The notes: a model not told the origin generated them from the sequence alone. A stretch of 57,784 bases of DNA from Clostridiales bacterium (GCA_015056305.1 SVGO01000003.1:1-57784), one strand, 5' to 3'. Counted from the first letter of the stretch, positions 35,357 through 43,922 are shown. Translations and numbers: made by a program.

Positions 35357-36529
35357 ATGAAGGACAGGGAACTGAAAGCGCTTGTTGAAGCGCAGGCGGA
35401 TTGGATTATCCAAAAGCGCCGCCAGCTGCACAGGATTCCCGAGAAGGGATTTGCGGAATTCAAGACGCAGAAGGTGATCACCGATACGCTCGACGAGCTG
35501 GGCATCCCGTATACGACGGAGCGCACATGGGTGATCGGCATGATTGAGGGTGCTCTGCCGGGCGGCGTGGTGGGCCTTCGCGCGGACATGGATGCGCTGC
35601 CCATCGAGGAGCCGGAGGGATGTGAATTCCGTTCGGAGCATCCGGGCATGATGCATGCCTGCGGACATGACGCGCATGTGGCGATCCTGCTGGGCGCGGC
35701 GAAGGTGCTTATGAGCATTCGCGATCAGCTGCCGGGCAAGGTGAAGCTGCTCTTCCAGCCTGCAGAGGAAACCGACGGCGGCGCGGAGCCGATGGTGGCT
35801 GCCGGCGCAATGGAAAATCCGCATGTCGATCGCGTATACGGCCTGCATGTGATGCCGAATCTGCCTGTGGGCACGATCGAGACGCGTGCGGGCACGCTCA
35901 ATGCGTCCACCGACAGCGTGAGGATCACGATCCATGGCCGCGCGGGCCACGGCGCGTATCCTGAGCGCAGCGCAGACGCGATTGTCTGCGCGGCGCAGGT
36001 GATCACGACGCTGCAGACGCTGGTCTCGCGCAATCTTTCGCCGATTTCCAGCGCGGTGCTGAGTATCGGTATGATTTCCGGCGGCACGGCGGCCAATATC
36101 ATCTGCGACAGCGTATCCATGCGCGGCACGCTGCGCACGGCGAACAGCGAGATCCGCGCGATGATGAAGCAGCGCATTGAGGAAGTGACCACGGGCGTGG
36201 CCGGCGTCATGGGCTGCACGGCGGATGTGAACATCATTCCGGGCTATGCGGCGCTGGTGAATAACGGTCAGGAGGCCATGCGCATCCGCCGCGTGGCGGG
36301 CAGGCTGTTTGGCCGCGAGAACGCGGTGGAAAAGCCGGAGCCGAGCATGGGCGGCGAGGATTTTTCGTTCTTCAGCGACTGTGCGCCCGGCGCATTTTTC
36401 CATGTCGGCTGCGCAGCTAGGGAGAAGATGCCCGCGCCGCCGCTGCATAGCAAAGATTTTGCGCTCGACGAGCGCTGCCTGACCATCGGCGCGCTGATGC
36501 ATGTCGCGCTGGTGCTGGATAAGGGCTGA
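35357..36529 (+). CDS. M20-family amidohydrolase (N-acyl amino acid or peptide amidohydrolase)
   Basis: A 390-residue metallo-amidohydrolase of the M20D group, hydrolysing N-acyl amino acids, hippurate or dipeptide-like amides. Metal-site motifs are GLRADMDALPIEE, MMHACGHDAH and LLFQPAEETDGGAEPM; the dimerisation domain sits near 180-290 (HGRAGHGAYPERS), and PSMGGEDFSFF carries the last ligand region. No signal peptide, so cytosolic. GGAGG precedes the ATG by 7 bases. The substrate may be cell-wall peptides, given its neighbours alr and LD-carboxypeptidase. Confidence 0.9.
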   Translation: MKDRELKALVEAQADWIIQKRRQLHRIPEKGFAEFKTQKVITDTLDELGIPYTTERTWVIGMIEGALPGGVVGLRADMDALPIEEPEGCEFRSEHPGMMHACGHDAHVAILLGAAKVLMSIRDQLPGKVKLLFQPAEETDGGAEPMVAAGAMENPHVDRVYGLHVMPNLPVGTIETRAGTLNASTDSVRITIHGRAGHGAYPERSADAIVCAAQVITTLQTLVSRNLSPISSAVLSIGMISGGTAANIICDSVSMRGTLRTANSEIRAMMKQRIEEVTTGVAGVMGCTADVNIIPGYAALVNNGQEAMRIRRVAGRLFGRENAVEKPEPSMGGEDFSFFSDCAPGAFFHVGCAAREKMPAPPLHSKDFALDERCLTIGALMHVALVLDKG

Positions 36530-36540
36530 GGAACGGGGGC

Positions 36541-36714
36541 ACGTTGGGCTGCCATCCGGGGAACTCGCATAGTCGCAGCATTTTGCTGCTCCTTGCGGTT
36601 CCCGACGTTCCGCCTGCCTGTTTCGCCCACTGGGCGCGGCAGGCTCCAGCCCCAAACCCGCTTGGGGATTTCATCCCCAAACCCCGTTTTTCGCTTCGCA
36701 TACGCGAAGCGAGC
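36541..36714 (-). repeat. Family A repeat, inverted, with a family C element in its hairpin-2 loop
   Basis: Minus-strand reading: a header remnant CGCGTATGCGAAGCG, hairpin 1 arms TTGGGGAT/ATCCCCAA, then TTGGGGCT before and AGCCCAACGT after the family C element at 36555-36645. Empty copies have only four loop bases at that position, so C sits exactly in the apical loop. With the next repeat it fills the 308-base gap before the LD-carboxypeptidase gene. Confidence 0.65.
36555..36645 (-). ncRNA. Family C structured element, copy 3
   Basis: Minus-strand reading. Part 1 has GCCTGCC/GGCAGGC with inner CGCCC/GGGCG, where the other copies have CCGCC/GGCGG. Part 2 keeps the internal loop AGGA/GACTA, with CGCA/TGCG below it and GCAGC/GCTGC above it, where the others have GCGC/GCGC. 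Changes on both sides of the conserved loop are compensated. Confidence 0.5.
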
Positions 36715-36737
36715 TTAAGGAAATGTTACTTAAAACT

Positions 36738-36807
36738 GGCGCGAAGCGCAAAGGGGAGTCTGAGGGACTGGTCCCTCAGGCGGGTTTTAGGGCGGCAGCC
36801 CTAACGT
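36738..36807 (+). repeat. Family A twin-hairpin repeat
   Basis: Header GGCGCGAAGCGCAAAGG, hairpin 1 arms CTGAGGGAC/GTCCCTCAG, hairpin 2 arms TTAGGGC/GCCCTAA around GGCA, ending CGT. It combines hairpin 1 of the copy at 33968 with hairpin 2 of the copy at 5228, as if modules are exchanged. Confidence 0.75.
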
Positions 36808-36837
36808 AACCCCTGCGCGCAGAAAAGAGGTTTGACG

Positions 36838-37776
36838 ATGCTTTACGGAAAAAAGCTGAAGATTGGCGATACCATCGGTCTGATCGGCCCGTCCGGCACG
36901 GTGCGCGAGGCGGGCGCTGTCGATCAGGCGATTGCATACATGAAGGAGCTGGGCTTTCACGTCAAGGTCGGCGAGAGCGCCCATGCGAAGTATGGCTATC
37001 TGTCCGGCACGGACGAAGTGCGCGCCGGAGATATCAATGCGATGTTTGCGGATAAAGAGGTCGATGCGATTGTCTGTACGCGCGGCGGCTATGGCACGAT
37101 GCGCATGCTGGATATGCTCAACTATGACGTCATTCGTGCCAATCCGAAGGTGTTTGTCGGATTCAGCGATATCACGGCGCTGCATATTGCTTTTCTGGAA
37201 AAATGTGGGCTTGTCACCTTCCATGGTCCGATGGCCACGCGCTGGCAAAGCGAGTTTGCGGATGGATTCACGCAGCCTGCTTTTTATGGCACCGTGATGA
37301 ACGCGCAGCCGCTGGGCGAGCTTGTAAATAGCCTTAATTATCATGCGCGCCAGACCGTCAATCCCGGCAGCGCGCAGGGCATGCTGGTGGGCGGCAATCT
37401 TTCGCTGATCGCGGGCACCATCGGCACGCCGTATGAGATCAATACGAAGGACAGGATTCTGTTTATCGAGGAGATTGGCGAGCGTACATACTGCGTGGAC
37501 CGCATGCTCACGCAGCTTCGCCTTGCCGGAAAATTCGATGACTGCGCGGGCGTTGTGTTCGGCGATTTCAACGATTGCCCGGTGGAATACCCTCAGTTCG
37601 GCCTGACGCTGGAGGAGGTTATCCGCGATGTCGCTGCGCCCTGCGGCAAGCCCATCTTTACCGGGCTGCAGGCGGGGCATGTGTCCCCCAAGCTCACGCT
37701 GCCGCTGGGCGTGCAGTGCCGCATGGACGCGGACAATTGCACGCTTGAGATTCTGGAAGCGGCCGTGCGTGATTGA
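36838..37776 (+). CDS. LD-carboxypeptidase (peptidase family S66)
   Basis: A 312-residue serine peptidase that removes the terminal D-alanine from murein tetrapeptides, or acts on related LD bonds. The triad is S110 in GFSDITAL, E211/E212 in FIEEIGERTY and H281 in QAGHVSPK, close to the S115/E217/H285 spacing I recall for P. aeruginosa LdcA. IGLIGPSGTVRE and CTRGGYGTMRML are family motifs. No signal peptide, so it works on imported or recycled muropeptides. ATG at 36838 has AGAGG 7 bases upstream. MccF-type immunity proteins share this fold and are the alternative. Confidence 0.88.
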   Translation: MLYGKKLKIGDTIGLIGPSGTVREAGAVDQAIAYMKELGFHVKVGESAHAKYGYLSGTDEVRAGDINAMFADKEVDAIVCTRGGYGTMRMLDMLNYDVIRANPKVFVGFSDITALHIAFLEKCGLVTFHGPMATRWQSEFADGFTQPAFYGTVMNAQPLGELVNSLNYHARQTVNPGSAQGMLVGGNLSLIAGTIGTPYEINTKDRILFIEEIGERTYCVDRMLTQLRLAGKFDDCAGVVFGDFNDCPVEYPQFGLTLEEVIRDVAAPCGKPIFTGLQAGHVSPKLTLPLGVQCRMDADNCTLEILEAAVRD

Positions 37777-37799
37777 TTCATCAAAAAAGGAAAAATACC

Positions 37800-37834
37800 G
37801 GGCGGCAGGTGGAGAGGTTTTCCACCTGCCGCCT
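37800..37834 (+). terminator. Strong hairpin after the LD-carboxypeptidase gene
   Basis: Arms GGCGGCAGGTGGA and TCCACCTGCCGCC, perfect, without a U-tract. It ends two bases before the sigma-G-like promoter. Confidence 0.5.
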
Positions 37835-37836
37835 GC

Positions 37837-37865
37837 GCATAAATGGAATCTGCCTCCGCATACTA
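37837..37865 (+). promoter_or_regulatory. Sigma-G-type promoter of spoVT
   Basis: GCATA (37837-37841), 17-base spacer, CATACTA (37859-37865). This matches the forespore sigma-G consensus (GMATR, 17-18 bases, CATAMTA) and lies about 40 bases before the spoVT start. In B. subtilis spoVT is a sigma-G gene. Confidence 0.65.
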
Positions 37866-37905
37866 AGCGGGCCGATCAACAAGGCAAGAAGGAGGCAGCA
37901 TTTTC

Positions 37906-38460
37906 GTGCGAGCAACGGGCATCGTTCGTCGCATCGACGAACTGGGCAGAGTGGTGATCCCGAAAGAGATCCGGCGTACCCTCAGGATCAGAGAGGGCGA
38001 CCCGCTGGAAATTTATACCGATAAAGACGGAGAAGTGATCCTCAAGAAGTATTCGCCGATCGGCGAGATTTCAAACTTTGCAAAGGATTATACCGAATCA
38101 CTGTTCAGGTCGCTGGGGCATATCGCCTGCATCACGGATAAGGACATGATCGTATCCGCCAGCGGCGTGAGCCGCAAGGAGCTCTGGGAAAAGCCGATCA
38201 GCCGCGATCTGGAGCAGGCGATCCAGTCGCGTCAGGTGGTCACGGCCAATCGCGGCAGCGGCTCGCGCCTGGTGCCTGTGACCAGCGAGGAGGACGCGCA
38301 GGCGTATACCGCACAGGTGATCTGTCCGATCATCGCCGACGGCGAGTCCATCGGTGCGGTGGTGCTCCTGTCGCGCGAGCCTGCGGCGAAGATGGGCGAC
38401 ACCGAACTCAAGGTTGCCGAGACCACGGCGAGCATTGTGGGCCGGCAGATGGAGCAGTAA
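37906..38460 (+). CDS. spoVT: Stage V sporulation protein T (AbrB-family regulator with GAF domain)
   Basis: DNA-binding regulator of late forespore genes. The 184 residues begin with the AbrB swapped-hairpin domain (RATGIVRRIDELGRVVIPKE, RIREGDPLEIYTDKDGEVI), followed from about 55 by a GAF-like sensor domain (ACITDKDMIVSASGVSRKEL, VICPIIADGESIGAVVLLS). Length and order equal B. subtilis SpoVT. GTG at 37906 has GGAGG ten bases upstream. It is the best marker here that the organism belongs to a spore-forming lineage. Confidence 0.92.
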   Translation: MRATGIVRRIDELGRVVIPKEIRRTLRIREGDPLEIYTDKDGEVILKKYSPIGEISNFAKDYTESLFRSLGHIACITDKDMIVSASGVSRKELWEKPISRDLEQAIQSRQVVTANRGSGSRLVPVTSEEDAQAYTAQVICPIIADGESIGAVVLLSREPAAKMGDTELKVAETTASIVGRQMEQ

Positions 38461-38569
38461 CCGGCATGCTGCCGGCGGCATCTCCGGCCATGTACTGCAG
38501 AATTCCTGGGTTTGTTCACGAGGGCGATGATTGCAGCAAAAGCTGCATGGCAAACCGGCATGCTGCCGG
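38461..38569. repeat. Repeated 15-base palindrome after spoVT
   Basis: CCGGCATGCTGCCGG occurs identically at 38461-38475 and 38555-38569. Between them are further short palindromes (GCAGC/GCTGC). No coding signal was seen in this 219-base gap. Confidence 0.5.
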
Positions 38570-38611
38570 ATGAGGCTGGGAACTTCGCCGGAAAGATTTA
38601 CACAGCAATCA

Positions 38612-38640
38612 AGGGATTGCCGCTTGCGGCGATCCCTTTC
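38612..38640 (+). terminator. Possible spoVT terminator
   Basis: Arms AGGGAT and GCCGC pairing GCGGC and ATCCCT around TT, followed by only TTC. It overlaps the -35 of the next promoter. Confidence 0.45.
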
Positions 38641-38651
38641 TGTGTTATACT
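38624..38651 (+). promoter_or_regulatory. Promoter of the flavin reductase-like gene
   Basis: TTGCGG (38624-38629), 16-base spacer, TATACT (38646-38651). Confidence 0.5.
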
Positions 38652-38679
38652 AAAAGAAATCATGGCGCGGGAGAAGTGT

Positions 38680-39498
38680 ATGGAGAGTATTGCCAGAATC
38701 CGGGAGATGGAGCGGCTGTTTGACGAGGTGCGCGCCGCGCTGGAAAGCGGAAAGAGAATAGACGAGCTGACTGAAGCAATCTGTGCGCTGGAATCGTATT
38801 ATACAGGCGGCCAATGGATGCTCGATTTTCGCAAGGATGAACGGGGCGAATGGCCGTCGGATCTGAAGCGGGGCATCCTTTCTGAAGATGCCATGTATGA
38901 TTTGCTGACGAAAATCGATCGGAAAAGGAGAAAGCATATGAGAAAGAACTTTGGCGCAAAGCCCTACTGCTATCCGCAGCCGGTGTTTATCCTTGCGGCG
39001 TACGACGCAAACGGCGTGCCGTGTGCGATGAACGCAGCCTGGGGCGGCATCAGCGAGGAAAACGAGATCTCCATGTGCATCAGCCCGGAGCACAAGACGA
39101 CGGCCAATATCCTTGCGCGCGGCGCATTCACCGTCAGCATGGCGACGGCCGAATATGTGGTCGCCTGCGATTATGTGGGCATCGTTTCCGGCAACGATGT
39201 GCCGGATAAGTTTGCGCGCGCAGGGTTTCATGCGCAGCAGTCGGAGTTTGTGGATGCACCGCTGATCGAGGAGCTGCCCATGGCGCTGGAGTGCCGGCTG
39301 ATTGCCTATGACCCACAGAGCTGCCGTCTGGTCGGCGAGATCGTCAATGTCTGCGCGGAGGAATCCGTGCTGGACGCGCAGGGCGTTATCGACGTCAGGA
39401 AGCTCGATCCGATCACGTTTGATCCGGTTTCCTGCAGCTATCTGCGTCTGGGCGAGCGCGTGGGTCAGGCGTTTTCTGACGGCGCGAAGATCGAGTGA
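38680..39498 (+). CDS. DUF4298 domain fused to a flavin reductase-like protein
   Basis: A 272-residue fusion. Residues 1-85 are DUF4298-like (IARIREMERLFDE, ESYYTGGQWMLDFRKDE, LKRGILSEDAMYDLLTKI). From residue 87 a complete flavin reductase/flavoredoxin domain follows (KPYCYPQPVFILAAYDANG, NAAWGGISEENEISMCI, CDYVGIVSGNDVPDKFARAG), which binds FMN and passes electrons. There is no stop between the parts, yet ATG at 38938 has AAAGGAG in perfect position, so a separate 186-residue reductase may also be made. ATG at 38680 follows GGGAG. The partner reaction is unknown. Confidence 0.75.
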   Translation: MESIARIREMERLFDEVRAALESGKRIDELTEAICALESYYTGGQWMLDFRKDERGEWPSDLKRGILSEDAMYDLLTKIDRKRRKHMRKNFGAKPYCYPQPVFILAAYDANGVPCAMNAAWGGISEENEISMCISPEHKTTANILARGAFTVSMATAEYVVACDYVGIVSGNDVPDKFARAGFHAQQSEFVDAPLIEELPMALECRLIAYDPQSCRLVGEIVNVCAEESVLDAQGVIDVRKLDPITFDPVSCSYLRLGERVGQAFSDGAKIE

Positions 39499-39523
39499 TT
39501 GAATACGAAAGGGGTCATGACCG

Positions 39524-40303
39524 ATGACGAGGATTCAGATAATCCGCGGCGGCGAGGTGCTCGCCGGCGTCGAGGGAAAGAAGGAAGCGCAGCTGCTCTA
39601 TCAAGGCGCTTATCAGATCGGCGACGAAATCCGCTTTGAGACGGACTATGAATATGCCATCGTGCAGGTCGATCAGGCGGTCAAGCCTGCGCGCGTGTAT
39701 CTGCCCGAAAAGGCGTTCACATTCCGCCTGCCGCTGGATGGGGATAACCCTGCGGTGTATGCGCCGGGCGCGTTTGCGGGGGATATGCATCTGTGCTCGA
39801 TTCGCCCGGATGAGGACAACGGCTACCGCAATCTGGCCCGCAATCCGGCAGATCAGCGCGGCGACGTGACCTGCTATCCGCACGCGACGGCGAACGTCGA
39901 GACGCGCAATGAGAGCGTCTTCTGCGCGCGCAATACCATCGACGGCGAGCATATCGCCTGCGGTCACGGCGAGTGGCCGTTCGGCAGCTGGGGCATCGGC
40001 GCGCGCACGGACGCTGAGCTGACGCTGGACTTTGGCCGCGAGGTCGAAGTCGATAAGATGGTGCTCTATCTGCGTGCGGATTTCCCGCATGACGCCTACT
40101 GGATTCAGGGCACGGTGCTCCTTGGCGACGGCGCGGAGATCACCTTCCCGCTGGAGGGGATCGACGGTCCGCAGGAGATTGATCTGGGTATCTGGCATCG
40201 CATCCGCAGCCTGAAGCTGTACAAGCTTATCAAGTGCGACAATCCGTCCGCTTTCCCGTCGCTTCGCCAGATCGAAGTGTATGGGCGCGATGCTGAACGG
40301 TAA
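39524..40303 (+). CDS. Discoidin-like (F5/8 type C) protein of unknown function
   Basis: A 259-residue protein without signal peptide or membrane segment. The second half reads like a galactose-binding-like beta sandwich: TLDFGREVEVDKMVLYLRAD, then FPSLRQIEVYGRDAER, the latter the usual end of F5/8 type C domains. The first 100 residues form a separate beta-rich part. Relatives occur with carbohydrate enzymes, so it may bind or modify an intracellular sugar; that is a guess. GGGG lies nine bases before the ATG. A terminator follows. Confidence 0.65.
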   Translation: MTRIQIIRGGEVLAGVEGKKEAQLLYQGAYQIGDEIRFETDYEYAIVQVDQAVKPARVYLPEKAFTFRLPLDGDNPAVYAPGAFAGDMHLCSIRPDEDNGYRNLARNPADQRGDVTCYPHATANVETRNESVFCARNTIDGEHIACGHGEWPFGSWGIGARTDAELTLDFGREVEVDKMVLYLRADFPHDAYWIQGTVLLGDGAEITFPLEGIDGPQEIDLGIWHRIRSLKLYKLIKCDNPSAFPSLRQIEVYGRDAER

Positions 40304-40310
40304 ATATGCA

Positions 40311-40346
40311 ACCCTCCACACGGTTTGGCTGTGCGGAGGGTCTTTT
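40311..40346 (+). terminator. Terminator
   Basis: Arms CCCTCC and CAC pairing GTG and GGAGGG around a 9-base loop, followed by TCTTTT. It separates the plus-strand gene from the convergent gene ending at 40351. Confidence 0.8.
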
Positions 40347-40350
40347 GCGT

Positions 40351-41100
40351 TTATTCGGTTTTCAGCTGCGCAAGGATCATCTCCTGCGCGGCTGCCCAGT
40401 TCCGCTGGGGATTATCCAGCACAAGGCTTTGAAGCGGCAGCCGGGAAAGGATGCGCAGCTCGCGCGCCTGCCGCTCGCGCAGGCAGGCGATATAGCCGTC
40501 AAAGCCCTGCGCGCCGATGCTTCTTCCGTAGGCACCCTGCACATGATAGTCGATCACCGCATCCAGCCAGCCAAGGCGATGCGCCGCCGCCCTTTGGACG
40601 GAATCGGTGATATCGTCGTTTTTCAGATAGATGACCATAGGATTCAGCGGCTGGATGATGTCAGCGATTTGCCGGATATAGCTCAGAGATGTTTCTTCCT
40701 CAAAGCCGAAGCGCATCATGGTCTCGCACATGGGATTCTGTAAAAGGACGCAATTGAAGACGTAGGTCGTCTGCGCCTCGACGGTGCTGACGAACTGCCG
40801 CCACTTCTCCAGCATCAGCGGCATCTCCGTCTCCCACGGCAGCGAGTCGTAGATCTTGTAGGGCATCAGCCGGTCAAACAGCTCTCCGGAAAACTGCGCA
40901 AGCGGTACGATCCGGCTTTCATCAGCCACAAGCCCCGCCGGGGCGAGCGCGTGGAATTCATAATCCGCCGGATGATCGCCCGTGCCCTCGTCCACGAAAC
41001 GGATGCTTTCGCGCGGCTGCAAAGCCTTGGCGATAAAAGCGGATGTCGTGCTCTTGCCGCTGCAGGGCAGGCCTTCGACGATGAACAATCGATGCTGCAT
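40351..41100 (-). CDS. P-loop NTPase, kinase-like
   Basis: A 249-residue cytosolic protein with a Walker A loop at the N-terminus (VEGLPCSGKSTTSAFIAKAL) and a thymidylate-kinase-like layout: a middle YVFNCVLLQNP strand and a lid-like arginine-containing stretch. I recognise it only as one of the uncharacterised ATP-binding proteins common in Firmicutes. The substrate is unknown. GGAG lies 7 bases before the ATG. It follows the LacI gene on the same strand, 24 bases apart, and may be co-transcribed with it. Confidence 0.65.
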   Translation of the reverse strand: MQHRLFIVEGLPCSGKSTTSAFIAKALQPRESIRFVDEGTGDHPADYEFHALAPAGLVADESRIVPLAQFSGELFDRLMPYKIYDSLPWETEMPLMLEKWRQFVSTVEAQTTYVFNCVLLQNPMCETMMRFGFEEETSLSYIRQIADIIQPLNPMVIYLKNDDITDSVQRAAAHRLGWLDAVIDYHVQGAYGRSIGAQGFDGYIACLRERQARELRILSRLPLQSLVLDNPQRNWAAAQEMILAQLKTE

Positions 41101-41124
41101 GTGTGCGCTCCTTTCGCGCCTTGA

Positions 41125-42177
41125 TCAGTCGAGCCTGCGGTAGCCCAGCCCCGCGCCGCAGCTCTCGCGCACGATCAGCGAGCATTCGCTGATCTGGCTG
41201 TAGGGCACGATGCTGCCGCCGCCGGCGGCGATGAGCTCGGAGACGGCGTTGCGGCCGTGCTCCTCGGGGTGCAGGTCCACGGTGGTCAGCGGGGGATTAA
41301 GATAGGGCGTGAAGAACTGATTGTCGCAGCCAATGATCGCCACATCGTCCGGCACGGTGAGGCCCATGCGCTGAAGCTGGCGCATTGCGCCGAGCGCGAC
41401 CAGATCGTTGATGGCGATCAGCGCGGTCGGCAGCTCGCCGGGGGAAAGCCGGGCAAAGAGCTTGGAGACGCAGATTTCGCCGTCCTGCGGGATAAAGCCG
41501 GTTTCCGCATGCAGGCTGCGGTCCACGGGCAGGCCCAGACGATCCATTTCGTCGTAGAATGCGCGCTCGCGGATGGAGCTGGAGCGCACGTCGCTCGTGC
41601 CGCCGATGAAGGCGATGCGCCGGTGGCCCAGCGCATACAGATGGCTGATGCTCTTGCGCACAGACAGGGACAGATCGGACGTAATGTTGATGCTGCGCAG
41701 ATCGTCGATGCGCGGGCCGATGGTCACCAGCGGCATGGCGCGCTGCAGGCGAAGGAAGCTCTCGCGCGAGCAGGCTTCGCGGTTATCCACGATGCCGCCC
41801 ACCAGCAGCGCGCCCTCGGGCCGCTGCTCGATGATTCGGTCGATGACAGCCTCCGCATCGCCGTTTTTGAGGTTCACGGTGTAGATCTGCAGGGCGTAGC
41901 CGTTGCGCCTTGCTTCCTTTTCCGCGCCGGCTGCCATGGCGGCGAAGTATGGATTGGTCAGCTCGGAGAGCACCATAGCAAGCCGTCCCGTGCCCGCCTT
42001 GCGCGTTTTGTGCGTGGCGGCGGGAGAGGGGACGTAGCTCATTTCCCGCATGGCGGTTTCGACCTTCTGACGGGAGGCGGCGCTGACGCTGCCGCCCGAC
42101 ATCACGCGCGAGACCGTGGCAATGGACACGCCCGCCGCACGGGCAACGTCGTAGATGGTGGCTGCTTTATCGCTCAT
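41125..42177 (-). CDS. LacI-family transcriptional regulator
   Basis: A 350-residue repressor. The helix-turn-helix and hinge are TIYDVARAAGVSIATVSRVM and SRQKVETAMREMSYVPSPAA; the sugar-binding core has LAMVLSELTNPYFAAMAAG, GHRRIAFIGGTSDV and the C-terminal TVDLHPEEHGRNAVSELI. It diverges from the sugar ABC transporter and polysaccharide genes, so it most likely controls them, with a uronate-type oligosaccharide or its product as inducer. ATG at 42177 has GGAGG upstream. TGTAAGCG half-sites in the shared region are its probable operators. Confidence 0.92.
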   Translation of the reverse strand: MSDKAATIYDVARAAGVSIATVSRVMSGGSVSAASRQKVETAMREMSYVPSPAATHKTRKAGTGRLAMVLSELTNPYFAAMAAGAEKEARRNGYALQIYTVNLKNGDAEAVIDRIIEQRPEGALLVGGIVDNREACSRESFLRLQRAMPLVTIGPRIDDLRSINITSDLSLSVRKSISHLYALGHRRIAFIGGTSDVRSSSIRERAFYDEMDRLGLPVDRSLHAETGFIPQDGEICVSKLFARLSPGELPTALIAINDLVALGAMRQLQRMGLTVPDDVAIIGCDNQFFTPYLNPPLTTVDLHPEEHGRNAVSELIAAGGGSIVPYSQISECSLIVRESCGAGLGYRRLD

Positions 42178-42224
42178 GGTGTTTCCTCCGTCATGGCCTG
42201 CTTGAAAAATGAATCATTTGCTTC

Positions 42225-42253
42225 ATTATATCAGATGCGGCTGCGAAAGACAA
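42225..42253 (-). promoter_or_regulatory. Promoter of the lacI-family gene
   Basis: Minus-strand TTGTCT (42248-42253), 17-base spacer, TATAAT (42225-42230). Confidence 0.7.
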
Positions 42254-42277
42254 CGCGCTTTCATCAGAAATGCGATT

Positions 42278-42295
42278 CGCTTACATTCGCTTACA
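42278..42295 (-). promoter_or_regulatory. Operator-like tandem half-sites, left cluster
   Basis: TGTAAGCG on the minus strand, twice with a 10-base period (42278-42285, 42288-42295), upstream of the regulator's promoter. The same pair appears in opposite orientation at 42422-42439. Confidence 0.65.
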
Positions 42296-42363
42296 ATAAT
42301 CAAATGAAAGGGGCGGGAGAAATGGTCGAAGTGATCAAGAACGAGAAAAGTTTTGAGGGAGTA

Positions 42364-42393
42364 TTGACAGAGAACAAAATGAAAATGTATAAT
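42364..42393 (+). promoter_or_regulatory. Promoter of the polysaccharide-utilisation operon
   Basis: TTGACA (42364-42369), 18-base spacer, TATAAT (42388-42393), both boxes consensus. The 337-base intergenic region (42178-42514) holds two divergent promoters and two operator clusters and no convincing gene. Confidence 0.85.
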
Positions 42394-42421
42394 AAGATCG
42401 TGAAATTACATGCGGAATGGA

Positions 42422-42439
42422 TGTAAGCGACTGTAAGCG
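42422..42439 (+). promoter_or_regulatory. Operator-like tandem half-sites, right cluster
   Basis: TGTAAGCG at 42422-42429 and 42432-42439, starting about 20 bases after the expected transcription start, a position suited to repression. Each half-site is one arm of a LacI/CcpA-type palindrome. Confidence 0.65.
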
Positions 42440-42514
42440 AAAGACTCTGATAAATGGTATCGAACGGGAGATCGGACTTCCCGCTCAGATAAAAAACCAA
42501 AGGAGGAAACCCAT

Positions 42515-43750
<1,236 letters not shown>

Positions 43751-43764
43751 TCTGAATCTACTAC

Positions 43765-43808
43765 CGGGAGCGGGGAGGGGCGATTGCGCTCGCCCCGCTC
43801 CCTTTTTT
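43765..43808 (+). terminator. Terminator between binding-protein and permease genes
   Basis: GGGAGCGGGG pairs with CCCCGCTCCC around a 15-base region that can pair further, followed by T6. Read-through would be needed for the permeases, so it sets a high binding-protein to permease ratio unless another promoter exists. Confidence 0.85.
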
Positions 43809-43833
43809 CAAATAACATTTGAATTCATCGCAT

Positions 43834-43903
43834 GCTTCCATCCTCGGATAAACAGCGGGAAAGTGTTTATCTGAGGATGGAAGCGGGGGCGGCCATTGGC
43901 CGC
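43834..43903 (+). other. Long hairpin in the permease leader
   Basis: Arms of 20 bases at 43834-43853 and 43864-43883 with one G-U mismatch and a 10-base loop, then a second palindrome GCGGCCATTGGCCGC (43889-43903). It ends just before the permease ribosome site. Confidence 0.65.
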
Positions 43904-43922
43904 AGAAAGGAGCGTGTCGATC

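Noticed and set aside
33968-37000. CRISPR-like array made of the repeated intergenic palindromes
   Set aside because: The repeats are irregularly spaced, in both orientations, between genes, without uniform spacers or cas genes.
36838-37776. MccF-type microcin self-immunity peptidase
   Set aside because: It shares the S66 fold, but there is no microcin biosynthesis gene nearby, and alr and amidohydrolase neighbours favour a cell-wall peptide role.
42322-42426. A 34-codon open frame with a purine-rich stretch before its ATG in the divergent regulatory region
   Set aside because: The TTGACA/TATAAT promoter lies inside it and its stop codon falls in the operator repeats, so it would need an extra upstream promoter. 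A leader peptide cannot be excluded but nothing supports it.
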